DNA of 64,000 bases. Source: Ligula intestinalis. Taxonomy: Eukaryota; Platyhelminthes; Cestoda; Diphyllobothriidea; Diphyllobothriidae. A program made the position numbers and the translations under genes. Location of the stretch: assembly GCA_036362985.1 (NCBI GenBank), contig JAYGXS010000010.1, forward strand, positions 14,872,536 to 14,936,535. Direction: 5' to 3'. This document shows, one piece after another, positions 21,358 through 32,874 of the stretch. Below the pieces are notes generated by a model. The model worked only from the letters and a program-made list of their open reading frames with translations, had not been told where the DNA came from and did no database searches. Each line of letters opens with the position of its first letter. The stretch's first letter is position 1.

Positions 21358-21975
21358 ATGCCTCTGCTCCAGACTATTGTTTTCTTCAACCGCTCAGACA
21401 TTGTTATGGTAACTGAGACATGGGCATCGGCCTCTGTAGCAGACTTAGAACTCTCTGTTCTAGGCTATTCATGCGTTCGGAACGATCGAAACAATGGCCG
21501 TGGCGGAAGAAGCTGCATCTATATTAAGCAACCACTTGCATTTCTCCCGTTGGACTATCCACAATTCACAGCGGTGGAGGAGAGCTGCTGGCTACGAGTT
21601 GTTCTAAAAAACAAATACTCCTGACTTTTTGGCTGTGTTTATCGCCCACCTAATGCCAATGCAGACTACGATCTTGGTCTCTCGCAGGCATTTCGTGCCG
21701 CAGCTGACTTGAATCTTAAGTATTGCTTGATTGCAGGCGATTTTAACCTTCCTGACGTGCAATGGTTTCCACCATCCGGTCCTTCAAAGTTCGAGAACTT
21801 ACTTGAGGCAATAGATATCGGCATGTGGGATCAGGTAGTCGATTTTCCCACTCGAGGAGCAAACATACTCGACCTAATTTTTTGTAGGGGATGTGAACCA
21901 CTTTCAGTGTCATCCTTAGACGCACTTGGGAGTTCAGACCATCTTACAGTTGTTAGTGAACTAGAACTGGAGGCG
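21358..21975 (+). pseudogene. LINE-C apurinic-type endonuclease
   Basis: All nuclease boxes are visible: VMVTETWASA (Glu), CVRNDRNNGRGGRSCIYIK, GCVYRPPNAN, LIAGDFNLPDVQW and LGSSDHLTVVSEL. A TGA at 21622-21624 replaces one codon (KNKYS stop LFGCVYR), and the frame is otherwise open into the RT linker. Apart from that nonsense codon the catalytic set (Glu, Asp-Asn, Asp-His) is intact. In the intact family it cuts target DNA for priming. Confidence 0.85.
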
Positions 21976-22559
21976 GATAAAACATTTTCTCAAAAGTATA
22001 GTCTTTATCATGACTTCCAATCAGCAAACACGGCTGACCTACTGGCACATCTAAACGCTCTTGACTTGTCTGCATTTTTCCAATGTTTAAATGTAAATTT
22101 TTGTACCGTGTTGGAAATACTCATCCTCCACTTTGTCCCCCGTAAGAAAGTAATGCATGTCAAGGATGAAGTGTACCTTCCTCTGTCTTTCCGTCGTAGG
22201 CTGCGTAAACTCTCTCGTAGTTTGCATCGGCAGAACGACACTTCCGTTCTGCCCTTGATCACACTGATCTTTGAGCAGGCTAAGAAGCTCTCTGAAGAAA
22301 AGCAGATAGCCGATGAGGCTCACTTCGCTGAAAATCCTTCCCTTAATGTTGCGAAACTCTTTTCGCATACAGTAAAAGCGCAGAGGAAAATGCAACACCC
22401 CATACTTCAAGATGCTTTAGGAAACCCCATAGCTGACGCTAAGTTGACCGCCGATAGCTTCAATGCGTTCCTATCCAAAACGTTTAGTGAAAGCTCGTTC
22501 GCTGCACCTCCGATTATCCAGGCTTGGGCGGGTGCCATACTCGAAACCATAAGTTTTAC

Positions 22560-23960
22560 CGTCTGGGATGTGACTGTAGCCATTCGTCGTTATCGTCAAT
22601 CCTATAGTCCAGGACCAGATGGCGTCCCAATTAGCCTTCTAAAAGCTGAAGCGAATGATATCTTTCCGTCTAATCTTTGTAAGGTATTTAATCTTGCTCT
22701 TGAGAGCGAAACCTTTCCTTCGTTGTGGAAGGAATCGCACATAATGCCTATTCGCAAGCATGTCTGATCGACGTCATTCGACATATTTAGGCCAATAAAT
22801 ACACGTCCCGCAGCCTCGAAGATCTTGGAGACCTTAATCAAAGAAAAGATGATGCGTCACTTAACAGAGAGCAACCTGCTCAATACAGCTCAACATGGCT
22901 TTCTTGAGAAACGATCTTGTGACACCTGTCAGCTCTCTTTCTTTGATTATGTGCTGCAATCTAGAGACAGCGGTTTTGCAACTTATAGCGTCTATTTTGA
23001 TTTTACTAGGGCCTTTGATCAGGTTGATCATAACCTCCTCCTTCTGAAACTAGCCTCCTTCGGCATAGGTAGCAAGCATCTGAACTTCATATCTTCCTTT
23101 TTGGATGCTCGCACACAACGAGTAAAAATTTTCAATGTTATCTCCAACCCCACACATGTGAGGAGTGGAGTTATACAGGGTAGTGTACTGGGTCCGCTCC
23201 TATTTTGCCTGTTTGTCAACGACTTTTCAGATTGTTTTCAGCATGGCAGACCCTTCATGTACGCTAATGATTTAAAAGTCGCTTATCGATATAAACCGGC
23301 AGATCGCAACATCGTGCTCGAGCTGTAAAAAATGATCTTCAGGCCCTCACCCAGTGGTGTTGCACATGGCGCCTCACCCTTTAATGGCACAAATGTTCCG
23401 TTATGGTTGTTGGCGACAAGCATCAACCAGAATTAAGCATTGACGGCCACGAACTAAATATCCCAGGCGTTATCAAGGATTTGGGCATATCCTACTCTAA
23501 TAATCTCAATTTGTCAGAGCACTGTGTCCTGATAGTCTCGAAAGTACGCCGAACCACCGGATTTATCCTTAGAAATTTTAAGACTATCAAGGTTAGAACT
23601 AGCCTTTACAATATGTACGTGAGACCTAGTCTTGAAAACTGCTCGCCCCTATTCAGTCTTCTGCGCACTAGTGAACGGAAGAAAATAGATTCGGTGCAGC
23701 ACTTCTTCACTAGAAGAGTTTTCACTACAGAACACCGTAACTTAACCTACCAACAAAGGTGCGAACTTATAAAGCTGGATCCCCTATGGCTTCGTCGATT
23801 TCAGAAGGGTCTTTTTTTACTGTTTAAACTTTTGAATGGTCAAACCTTTAATCCCCTTAGTACAATAAGGCAGCTTGAGCACTCTCGACGTGCCAGTCAT
23901 CGAGACGTATTTTTATTTCTTCCTATGGCACGTACAGTTAAGCACCGGCAATTCTTTTAA
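22560..23960 (+). pseudogene. LINE-C reverse transcriptase with YAND box
   Basis: Fingers: SYSPGPDGVPISLLKAEAND and LPSLWKESHIMPI-like sequence, then a TGA at 22765. Palm: NTAQHGFLEKRSCDTCQL, SVYFDFTRAFDQVDHNLLL (motif A) and RSGVIQGSVLGPLLFCLFVND (motif B). Motif C reads FMYANDLKV, so the first Asp of YADD is Asn (23260-23271). A stop follows at 23326 and the frame shifts to the thumb/C-terminus (23403-23960), with KDLGISYSNNLNLSEH and LYNMYVRPSLENCSPLFSLL. This is inactive as it stands. Confidence 0.85.
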
Positions 23961-24570
23961 GTAAATGCCATATCAATCTGGAATAAGCTGCCCAAAAGTA
24001 TTAAAACCCAGCAAAACTACCTTATGTTTAAGAGAGCTATAACTTGTTTTCTACATTCAGGACAACTTTCACGAATTTGGAGTGCTGACTCCTTGGAATC
24101 TCTCTTTCACTCTGATGGCGTTCGTGGACTTTGAACCCCGCCAGGCTTCATGCTGCTGAAGCAGCAGCCCGCAGTCTGCTAACCCTTCAGCCGATAGCGC
24201 GCAACTTTTGCCGACAGCCATTGAAGGAAGACTGAGAACACTGTGTTCTTGTGCCAACCCTCTCCGTCTGGAACTAATGTTTTTAAACGATATGAAACAG
24301 TTCTCCTGCTGATGAGTCAACTCAGCTTACAACTGTACATTTATTCCGTTTGTACCATACCTTTGAAGGCAGGATTTTTCACTTGAAACAAACTCCCTAT
24401 CTCGCCCAGTATTGACAAAACAAAAAACCTGAAACAAAACCAATACTGGCTGCAACATAGGGAGTTTGTTTTAGGTTTTTTCCGGTCTTCGAGGTGTTGG
24501 AAGGCGCCCAAGAGGTGCATTACCAACGTTTTACAATTGCCTGTAAACTGGCATAATAAACATATTATTA

Positions 24571-27500
24571 TTATATCCTAGATCTGATTTTCACAAATGG
24601 TATTGCCCCTCTCTTAGTTGATTTTAAGCAGGACATCTTCCAAAGTGATCACACATTAATTCACTGTTGCTTTCCGCTTCCTTCTACGGAAAAGGATAGT
24701 TCTAGTCATACCTATCATGCCTATGACCTCGCAGATATTAGCTCAATCAACAATTTTCTTGATTCATTAGATTTGCAGAGCCTCTCCTCCATTAAAGACG
24801 CTGCATAGCTTTTTGAACTCATGTCGGTCGTTTCTAATAAATGCTGGAATTTGTGCCCACTAAAATTGCGAAACCCCACACACCTGAATCGACCATTCCT
24901 CATTTTCTTTTGCCCAGACTACAGAATTTGAGGAGGCAGCTGAAAGATAGATCTACTAGTTCGCTGTCTGTGCATCTAAGGATCGCAGAGATCTTCGAAT
25001 TAGCATCAAAGATTCGTCTTGCACGTGACCAGCATAGGGAATCTTGAGCCCTGAGTGAGTTCAACTCTGCAAAATCGGTTGCACAACTGTTTCGTCGTAG
25101 GCCCCCATTGCTTAATTAAAATAAAACATTTGTACTAGATGAGTCTGATAAGGCTGAATTGTTCAATGCTTTCTTTGCGAAGCATTTTACGACAGAATCC
25201 GAACCCGTCCGGTCGTTTCAACCATACTCATACAATACTCTCGGAAACATTGATTTCTCCATATAATTAATTCGTAAGCAGATAATTTGTCTAAAAAACT
25301 CGCACTCTTCGGGAACTGATGGTAGCCCTAATTCAGTTATCAACAGAGTGTCGACCTTTACCCAAATTACTGAGCCATCTATTTTCAGTCTATCTCTTAA
25401 ATGGTTACTTTCCTGACACTTGGAAGACATCCATGATTCTTCCAGTCTTTAAATCAGGATCTCGTTCGGACATAAATAACTATCGTGGTGTTCATAAAAC
25501 CCCGGCCCTAGCTAAACTTCTTGCGAAAATATTTTATAATGAAATTCTCGATTTTTGCCTAAAAATAAGCTTTTAAGCGACTCGCAGAATGGTTTTCTAC
25601 CCGGAAGATCATGCAAGACGTGTCACTTAGCTTTTCTCAACCACGTCACTTCCCTCCGTAATGAGCGGCAATCCGTGGTTGTTATCTAACTTGACCTGAG
25701 CAAAACCTTCGACAAGGTACCGCACAGACGGCTTCTGGTAAAATTGGAAGCCATTGGCATCCGTCCCCCTCTCCTCGAGTTCATCGGTTCCTACTTGTCT
25801 AACCGCAGCCAGAAGGTCCTAGTAGGTAATAGTTACTCTACTGCTCAGCTAATCACGAGTGGCGTTTTTCAAGGCACTGTCTTGGGTCCTTTTCTCTTCA
25901 TTCTATATGTAAACGAAATTTCGACTGTTCTAAACAATTCACACAATCTAATTTCTGCAGGCGCCCTCAAATGCATATACTCATTTTCTAAGGACACGGC
26001 AAGTATATGCGTTGATAAAATAAATGCGGACCTACTTACACTCTCGCGTTGGAGTGCTATCTGGCAAATGGAATTCTCTCCATCCAAGTGTCGTTTCATG
26101 TGTTTCGATCCCGCCAAGCTTCTTCGTCCCCTTGTCTTTCCAAATATTCCACTTTTAGAACGATGCACTATAAAAGACTTAGGGCTAAGCTATACAAATA
26201 AACTAGCATTGTCGCCTCATGCGGATCGAATATCTGCGAAGGCTGCACAGATATGTGGTTTTATATCACTCAATTTCTTCCTGATGGAAATAAAGTTAAA
26301 ACTTTATCGCATGTATGTTCTACCCATCCTAGAATACTGCTGTCCCCTCTTTGGTCTGATGAATGCTTCTGACCGCGGTAAGATTGAAAATGTACAGAGA
26401 GTATTTACTCGCAAAATATTCGCTCTTCCTCGATCCACTATTTCTTATACGGAGAGATGTCAGTCAGCGAACATGACATTTCTTTTGGTCAGAAGACTCG
26501 AAGCGGGCCTCTGCTTCCTCTTTCGCAGTAACTCTACCCCTAACCTTCCACGAATCAACGCTCTTCTTCCCACAGCTATACCTTATGCCACTCGTAATTC
26601 ATTTAGAATTATTGCACCCCCCTTTAGCTCCACTTCGAACCATTCTCACATTTTCGCCTCCAAATATGCCTTCCTCTGGAATAATATTCCCTTCGAAATT
26701 AGGCTGTCGTCTAAATTAGCAGTTTTTTCAATCAAATTACGTAAACACTTAACTTCGGAAGATATAAAGTCCTTGTTATCCGTCTCCTTCCCAAACACAC
26801 AACTTTTGGACTTTGAAAAGGGTCCCCCTGGTATCTGAGGTGGTTATGTTTAAATCAAATTTTTTTCCATACATGACTATTTCTTCCTCCTTTGAGTGAT
26901 ATTTGCAACGATGATTCGTCCACTTCTCTGTCCAGTCATCATTGCCATTTTCTCCATTCTCCGTTTTACAACCCTGACGATAGGCTTCATGGTCCTTAGT
27001 CATGCTCGTGGCGGTTCTGCTATTTTCGCCAGCTCGTCGCTAAACTCCGCATTCTACAAGGTCACATTTCTGGCGTTTCGTTGATGATCAGGTGACCTCT
27101 GCCGTTTCCTCATCTTCCTGACTCTGTTGTCCACGATGGCCTCCACCGGTCTCATCTCCCTGATCGTTGATCGTGAAGCCAGTCGGGCGGTGTAACAACG
27201 GTGAACGACAGCCTCTGCTGCTAAATGATTTCTCCAATTACAAGAAGCGTTTCCAACCCTCATTCATTCTCATCAAGAGTCCTGTCTCATTTGCACTACA
27301 ATCAATCCTCTCAACCAACCCCCTTCATTTTTTTGAAGCAGTTTCTTTCTCCTACGTTTTGTTTATTTTAAGCGGGGGTTCGCTGAACTCCACCCCAGCT
27401 TAAATGGTAGGAGTTTTTTCCACTGTTTCCTTCTTAGTTCACCATGCGTTGACTACTATTTTAAAACGACGATATGTTGGTGAATATAAATTAATCTACC

Positions 27501-27641
27501 AACACTACAAATCGCTCCCGCTGTCTATGTGGTTGTTTTATGGAGAGCAGCATTAATTAACTGTGTATTTATTTTTCCACAACACTAAGTTAGCAATGAC
27601 GAGGCCCTCCGGGCCTAAAATATAAAATTTATTTATTTATT
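24571..27641 (+). mobile_element. LINE-A, 5'-truncated copy
   Basis: Begins inside the endonuclease (YILDLIFTNGIAPLL and QSDHTLIHCC, at the SDH box), directly after the LINE-C (ATT)n tail. It continues through the linker, RT and 3' UTR to a (TTTA)n tail at about 27641. The 3' UTR (26840-27640) contains no gene; the frame at 27167-27403 is a chance reading also seen at 3165. The copy provides the reference for the scattered LINE-A pieces elsewhere. Confidence 0.85.
25319..26838 (+). pseudogene. LINE-A reverse transcriptase, catalytic box destroyed
   Basis: The N-terminal part (25319-25576) ends in a stop. An eroded motif A region follows (DLSKTFDKVPHRRLL-like sequence around 25690-25740), then a 364-codon open frame from 25744. 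It has FIGSYLSNRSQKVLVGNSYS, ITSGVFQGTVLGPFLFILYVNE (motif B), and NLISAGALKC where YADDLK is expected (25954-25965), so both Asp residues are lost. The thumb and tail are well kept: DLGLSYTNKLALSPHADRI, LPILEYCCPLFGLMN and a final FEKGPPGI before TGA. The open length without catalytic residues is notable. Confidence 0.85.
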
Positions 27642-28916
27642 AATCTGGAGATTAACACCCCTTCAAGCTTTTTAGTTCTTTGAAAATCTTCTCTTCTCTA
27701 AACAAAATATCCTCAATATTTGGTGCTCCCACGATCTCCTCACTAGTTGCGACGAAGGCAGTTTCTGTGGTGAAAACTGACCAAAAGAACTTAGCAAAAT
27801 GTTCTGCTTTGTTTTTACTATCGGAGATTTCGAGACCACCATCATTTTGCATAACAGGAATCGGGTTTCAGTTACATATGCTTTTTCTTAAATAGCTGTA
27901 TAGAAACTTTGGATTTTTGACAGCTCTGCAAAGTAAATCGCTCTCAAAGTCCGGTCGTTCTTTGAAAAAGATTTTTTGCAATTTTCCGCTGGATTTTGTA
28001 CTGTTCAAAGCTTCGTTGTGACTTTTTTTGCCAAACTTCTTCCAAAGCTTTCCTTTTTTATTAATATTTCTTTTTCGATCTCTTATTTGCCCCTGAGGTC
28101 GGTTAGATATCTTGGGTACTGATAGTGGACAATGACTTTGCCTTAGATGCAACAACCGCTCCTTTAATATATTCCAGTCCTCAGTGACATTCCCGGAGGA
28201 AAAAAGACCCCAGTCGATTTGTGATGCCCCTACTCTCAGTTGAGAAAAGTCCCCTCGCCATATACTCGGCCATGGTCTGTGTACTATAAGGATTACAGAA
28301 TAAAGACCATAATCCCACGAAACTACAGCGTGGTCACTTCGACCAAGTGGAGGTAGGCAGCATACCTCGTATATACTGTGGGGATGCTTGGTGAAGACTA
28401 GGTCAAAATAACTAGCCTGTTGCCCTCCACGTGCTCTAGTTGGAACGAGGACGTGTTGTATGAGAAGATCCTCAAGTGCCGTTGAAGGACGAAGACAACA
28501 GAGACTGGTGAGGTTGGATACTGCAAGAAATGCAGGTAAGTAAGCAGGAAATGCTCAGAACACGCCACGTGCAGTGGTAGACGGAAGTGTGTATTTCAGA
28601 TCCGTAGGGCTAAACCAAAATTTTCGTTAATTTAAACAAAAAACGAACAAGATGCAAGGAGAGGCGAAGGGCCTACATAATACCCCCAGCAGAGCGTTGG
28701 TGGGTTAAAAACGCTCGACAAAAGAGATGTACAAAAAGGTTCAACAACAAAGTCTCGCAAGTTGGTAGGAAAACAAACATGCCTTACAGAACGAGTGGAA
28801 GGAAGGTGTGGGACGGGAGGGGGTGAGAGGATGGGGGTAGTGTCAGGTAGCAAGGGTGGCAGTGGCAGCTGTCTGGAAGTGGCCGATGGCATGAAGGGTA
28901 AAGGTGCCATGGAAGT
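27642..28916 (-). mobile_element. LINE-D, left arm of inverted duplication
   Basis: Minus-strand LINE-D covering an endonuclease C-terminus, linker (28155-27868: SNRPQGQIRDRKRNINKKGK) and RT N-terminus (27852-27652: AEHFAKFFWSVFTTETAFVA). It is the mirror image of 28927-30201. It is cut off on the left at the RT motif 'KSPD', where the (TTTA)n tail of LINE-A begins. The basic linker frames are the only credible coding remnants. Confidence 0.8.
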
Positions 28917-29433
28917 NNNNNNNNNNACTTCCATGGCACCTTTACCCTTCATGCCATCGGCCACTTCCAGACAGCTGCCACTGCCACCCTTGCTACCTGA
29001 CACTACCCCCATCCTCTCACCCCCTCCCGTCCCACACCTTCCTTCCACTCGTTCTGTAAGGCATGTTTGTTTTCCTACCAACTTGCGAGACTTTGTTGTT
29101 GAACCTTTTTGTACATCTCTTTTGTCGAGCGTTTTTAACCCACCAACGCTCTGCTGGGGGTATTATGTAGGCCCTTCGCCTCTCCTTGCATCTTGTTCGT
29201 TTTTTGTTTAAATTAACGAAAATTTTGGTTTAGCCCTACGGATCTGAAATACACACTTCCGTCTACCACTGCACGTGGCGTGTTCTGAGCATTTCCTGCT
29301 TACTTACCTGCATTTCTTGCAGTATCCAACCTCACCAGTCTCTGTTGTCTTCGTCCTTCAACGGCACTTGAGGATCTTCTCATACAACACGTCCTCGTTC
29401 CAACTAGAGCACGTGGAGGGCAACAGGCTAGTT
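28410..29433. repeat. Perfect inverted repeat core around a 10-N gap
   Basis: Bases 28410-28916 and 28927-29433 are exact reverse complements of each other (507 bp each, no mismatch seen), separated by 10 N at 28917-28926. Outside this core the arms remain alignable to about 27642 and 30201 but differ at several percent of positions; the first difference is at 28409/29434. This may be a real palindrome or an assembly hairpin. Two mirrored 149-codon frames through the gap are artefacts. Confidence 0.9.
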
Positions 29434-31825
29434 TTTTTGACCTAGTCTTCACCAAGCATCCCCACAGTATATACGAGGTATGCTGCCTACCTCCACTTGG
29501 TCGAAGTGATCACGCTGTAGTTTCGTGGGATTATGGTCTTTATTCTATACCCCCTATAGTACACAGACCATGGCCGAGTATATGGCGAGGGGAATTTTCT
29601 CAAATAAGAGTAGGGACATGACAAATCGACTGGGGTCTTTTTCCTCCGGAAATGTCACTGAGGACTGGAATATATTAAAGGAGCGGTTGTTGCATCTAAC
29701 GCAAAGTCATTGTACGCTATCAGTACCCAAGGTATCTAACCGACCTCAGGGGCGAAGAAGAGATCGAAAAAGAAAGATCAATAAAAAAGGAAAGCTTTGG
29801 AAGAAGTTTGGCAAAAAAAGTCACAACGAAGCTTTGAACAGTACAAAATCCAGCGGAAAATTGCCAAAAAATCGTTTTCAAAGAACGACGGGACTTTGAG
29901 AGTGATTTACTTTGCCGAGCTGTCAAAAATCCAAAGGTTCTATAGAGCTATTTAAGAAAAAGCATATGTAACTGAAACCCGATTCCTGTTATGCAAAATG
30001 ATGGTGGTCTCGAAATCTCCGATAGTAAAAACAAAGCAGAACATTTTGCTAAGTTCTTTTGGTCAGTTTTCACCACAGAAACTGCCTTCGTCGCAACTAG
30101 TGAGGAGATCGTGGGAGCACCAAATATTGAGGATATTTTGTTTAGAGAAGAGAAGATTTTCAAAGAACTTAAAAGCTTGAAGCGATGTAAATCTCCAGAT
30201 TCGGATGAGGTTCCTGTGATATTGCTCAACGAACTTGCTAGGGAGCTGGCTAAACCGATTTATATTAGATGCCAGAAATCGTTTCATACTTGAATCCTTC
30301 TTCCGGATTGAAAAACAGCGCATATTTTACCGCTTTACAAAAGCGGTAATCGGGTATCTGTGAACAACCACAGACTCATGAATTTGACTTCCATATGCTT
30401 CAAAGTATTGGAGAATATCATCAAAAAGTAATTGATGATAAATTGTGAAACTCACAATATTTTGTCAAATGCGCAATATAGCTTTGATGGGGGTAGATCA
30501 TGTGCAACAAACTTGCTTTGCACAAGGCAAAGCTGGAAATAGGCAGTTGATGCAAAAGAAACCGTACATGCGGCCTACATTTATTGTTAGAAGCCTTTGA
30601 CAGTGTTTCACACCAACGTTTCCTGCACAAGTTGAGATTGATAGGTATCGGTGGCAGACTTCCTACGTGGATTGAGGATTTCCTCGCTGGTTGATCCCAA
30701 ACGGTGTGTGTAGAACGACTAAAATCAATGCCAACCATCATCGAGAGCGGTGTCCCTCAACGTTCAGTACTCGGACCAACCCTATTTCTCTTGCTCGTTA
30801 ATGATTTTGTACAGAAATCAGACTGCGAGTGTGCCATGTTTGCAGATGACGTCAAAATATGGAAGGTCATTTAATGTGCTGCTGGTGAAGATTACTTCAA
30901 GGAAAATCTTTTTCGATTCAATGATTTGTCACATAGATGGCTGCTGTCCTTGATTTCAAACAAATACACCCTGCTGCGCCTGGGAAATAAAAATCCGGTC
31001 CCTGATGCGCAACCCTACCATCTAAACGGAATCCCTATCCAAGAAACAGAAATACAGAAACATCTCGGCATCTGAATGACAGACGACCTCAAACCTTCTA
31101 CACAATATTGTCAGGTGGTTACAACTGCAATTTCAATGTGATACGCCATTGAGCGAGCATTCACGATTTTTGATGAAGACTGTTGCTCAAAAAATCTTTG
31201 GTACCTTCATAAGGCCACATCTTGAATACGCCATTCAAGCCTGGAGACAGTTGATGCGGCAGGATTATAACGTACTAAAAGGGGTGCAACGGTGGGCAAC
31301 AAAATTAGTAAGAGGCCAAGGTAAACAACCATATGAGACCAGCCTAAATAACCGCAATCATTATCCTCTGAGTTATAAGCAGTTACGCGGAGATTTGATA
31401 CAAACCTTCTGTATCGTGTGTGGCTTGGACTGCGCTCTTATGTGTGACGACTTCTTCAAACTCGCCACTACAACTAATCTCCGGGGGCCTCCCTTCAAAC
31501 CGTATGTGCCCCAAGAACGATTGGATGTGAGGAAGTATTTTTTTTCTCTTATCGGGTCATGGACCCAAGGAATAAGCTTTCCAAGGCAATTGTCACGTCA
31601 CAATCTGTGAAAACATTCAAACACCGACTTTATATACACATCCGATAGCACTCCGTTAACTATGTGACGAATTAAACTTAAAACACCACTGAACAATGTG
31701 ACGGTCTAGATTTTTCTGACCTAAAACTTGTTAACATTGTTTATAATTCTTGAGATTTTGATGTGACAATTAGGAAGTTCAAAGGCGAAAGCCTATTTTT
31801 TCCTCAAATATACTGACTAACTGAC
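28927..31825 (+). mobile_element. LINE-D, right arm and remainder of the copy
   Basis: From about 29290 it reads an endonuclease C-terminus (HVLVPTRARGGQQA, LPPLGRSDHAVVSWD), the basic linker, and RT: AEHFAKFFWSVFTTETAFVA, CKSPDSDEVPVILLNELARE, a broken motif A (about 30590), GVPQRSVLGPTLFLLLVND and CAMFADDVKIWK with an intact FADD (30839-30850). The C-terminal frame 31149-31610 has RPHLEYAIQAWRQLM and NNRNHYPLSYKQLRGDLIQT. The 3' UTR ends with a GGC-GAAA-GCC hairpin (31784-31793) and a TGACTAACTGAC tail. Many stops and shifts are present. Confidence 0.85.
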
Positions 31826-31883
31826 ATCATTCTCTGGTGGTCATCTCCGGACTCAGGATCAGCTAACAGTGATTTGAAAGTGC

Positions 31884-32629
31884 TGTAACCTAGTGTGTTC
31901 CTGTGTTAACACCGGTTATGTTCCCCCAGTGCGTGTTCGGAAGAGAAGGCAGGATAGGATAACAACTTGTACTTTACTGTCACTGCTACTAGTACGTGAA
32001 CTGTGGTTCATGTGTCCAACAGTAGCCTTCTGTTGTCTGTACCGTCTAAGCAGCAGTGTCCTGTAGTCGGCAGCGTGTCCACAACAGAATCGCCGTTCGG
32101 CTAGCGTGCCGCTATTTAAGGGGCAGCCGTCATTGCTTCCCATTGGCTCTCCCAGTGCGCATGCTCGCTATGCACATCCACGCGTTTGTCCTCGCGTGAC
32201 CTCACTCAGCTACCGGCCGACTCCGATATCAGTCCGCCTCCAGTGGCCGCCTGACTTATTTGTCCTAGCCTAGTCAGCCCTTCGATGGTCGCACGACCTA
32301 GAGTGCTGTGTATGCGTTGGCCTGGCCTCACGTGACCTCGTACTGTCTGACGACTGGGTGACGTCCACTCTAACAGAACGCGAGTTTTCCTTGCGACTCT
32401 CCCGACTTCGGATTGACAAACGAAGACCTTAAAATTTACCAATCCATCCATGGCAAGTCAATTTCCTGGCTTCTGCTATCAAGGATCGTTGGGGATCTAC
32501 TGAGTCGTATTGCTCACCCTTTTTTATTTTTATGCAGTTTTCACCTTTTCACCTAGCTCTACGCTCGGAAGTTTTCGTTGCGTCTTTTCAAATACTCATT
32601 TTATACGTGTTGTAGGTTTAGCCACTACA
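31884..32629 (+). mobile_element. LTR of a CsRn1/gypsy-like retrotransposon
   Basis: A 746-bp block begins TGTAAC and ends ACTACA, giving the TG...CA ends and short inverted termini (TGTA/TACA) expected of an LTR. It is much richer in GC than the flanks, with an inverted CCAAT box (CCATTGG) and a TATTTAAG word in its middle. It is followed four bases later by a primer-binding-site-like sequence. The open frames inside (31916-32143, 32206-32451) have no recognisable product. No matching 3' LTR is seen. Confidence 0.65.
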
Positions 32630-32632
32630 ATT

Positions 32633-32650
32633 TGCTGACCCCGTTTTTGC
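32633..32650 (+). promoter_or_regulatory. Primer binding site resembling tRNA-Trp
   Basis: TGCTGACCCCG resembles the TGGTGACCCCGAC primer site, complementary to the 3' end of tRNA-Trp, used by the CsRn1/Kabuki clade of gypsy elements. One mismatch lies in the first 11 bases, and the match decays after CCCCG. Its position, three bases after the LTR end, fits. Confidence 0.55.
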
Positions 32651-32728
32651 TGTTGTCTACGTTTTTCAACAAACTCTACACAACTGTTCTTCGCGTTCCA
32701 TTTTTGTCGCGTTCACGTCCTTTTCAAT

Positions 32729-32851
32729 ATGCCACATAAAGACAAACTTTTCTTTGACGTCGGCTCAGATGACATTGCTTCTACCATGTCCTGCGATTCA
32801 GACGATAAGGAAGGACGCAATGCTTTTCAAGTTTCCATTAAGCTTTTGTAA
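32729..32851 (+). pseudogene. Start of a gag gene, truncated
   Basis: ATG at 32729 opens 40 acidic codons (MPHKDKLFFDVGSDDIASTM and a DSDD patch) before TAA at 32849. Its position about 80 bp after the primer site suggests a Gag N-terminus of the LTR element. No Gag domain can be confirmed from so short a piece. The element is cut at about 32875 by eroded LINE-A. Confidence 0.4.
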
Positions 32852-32874
32852 CGTAGGCTCTAGGAAATCCTCCA

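Larger units (their letters stand above)
19560..24570 (+). mobile_element. LINE-C, near full length
   Basis: A CR1-type non-LTR retrotransposon in plus orientation with ORF1 (about 19576-21283), endonuclease (21358-21975), RT (about 22560-23960), a 3' UTR and an (ATT)n tail ending at about 24570. It is the best-preserved element in the window: long sections are open and only a few nonsense codons and shifts separate them. Its 3' end recurs at 2690-2937 and, inverted, at 18.02-18.11 kb. The next element, LINE-A, begins directly at its tail. Confidence 0.85.

Noticed and set aside
28632..29211. Two identical 149-codon frames on opposite strands
   Set aside because: They are the same bases read through the perfect inverted repeat and the 10-N gap; the protein has no motif.
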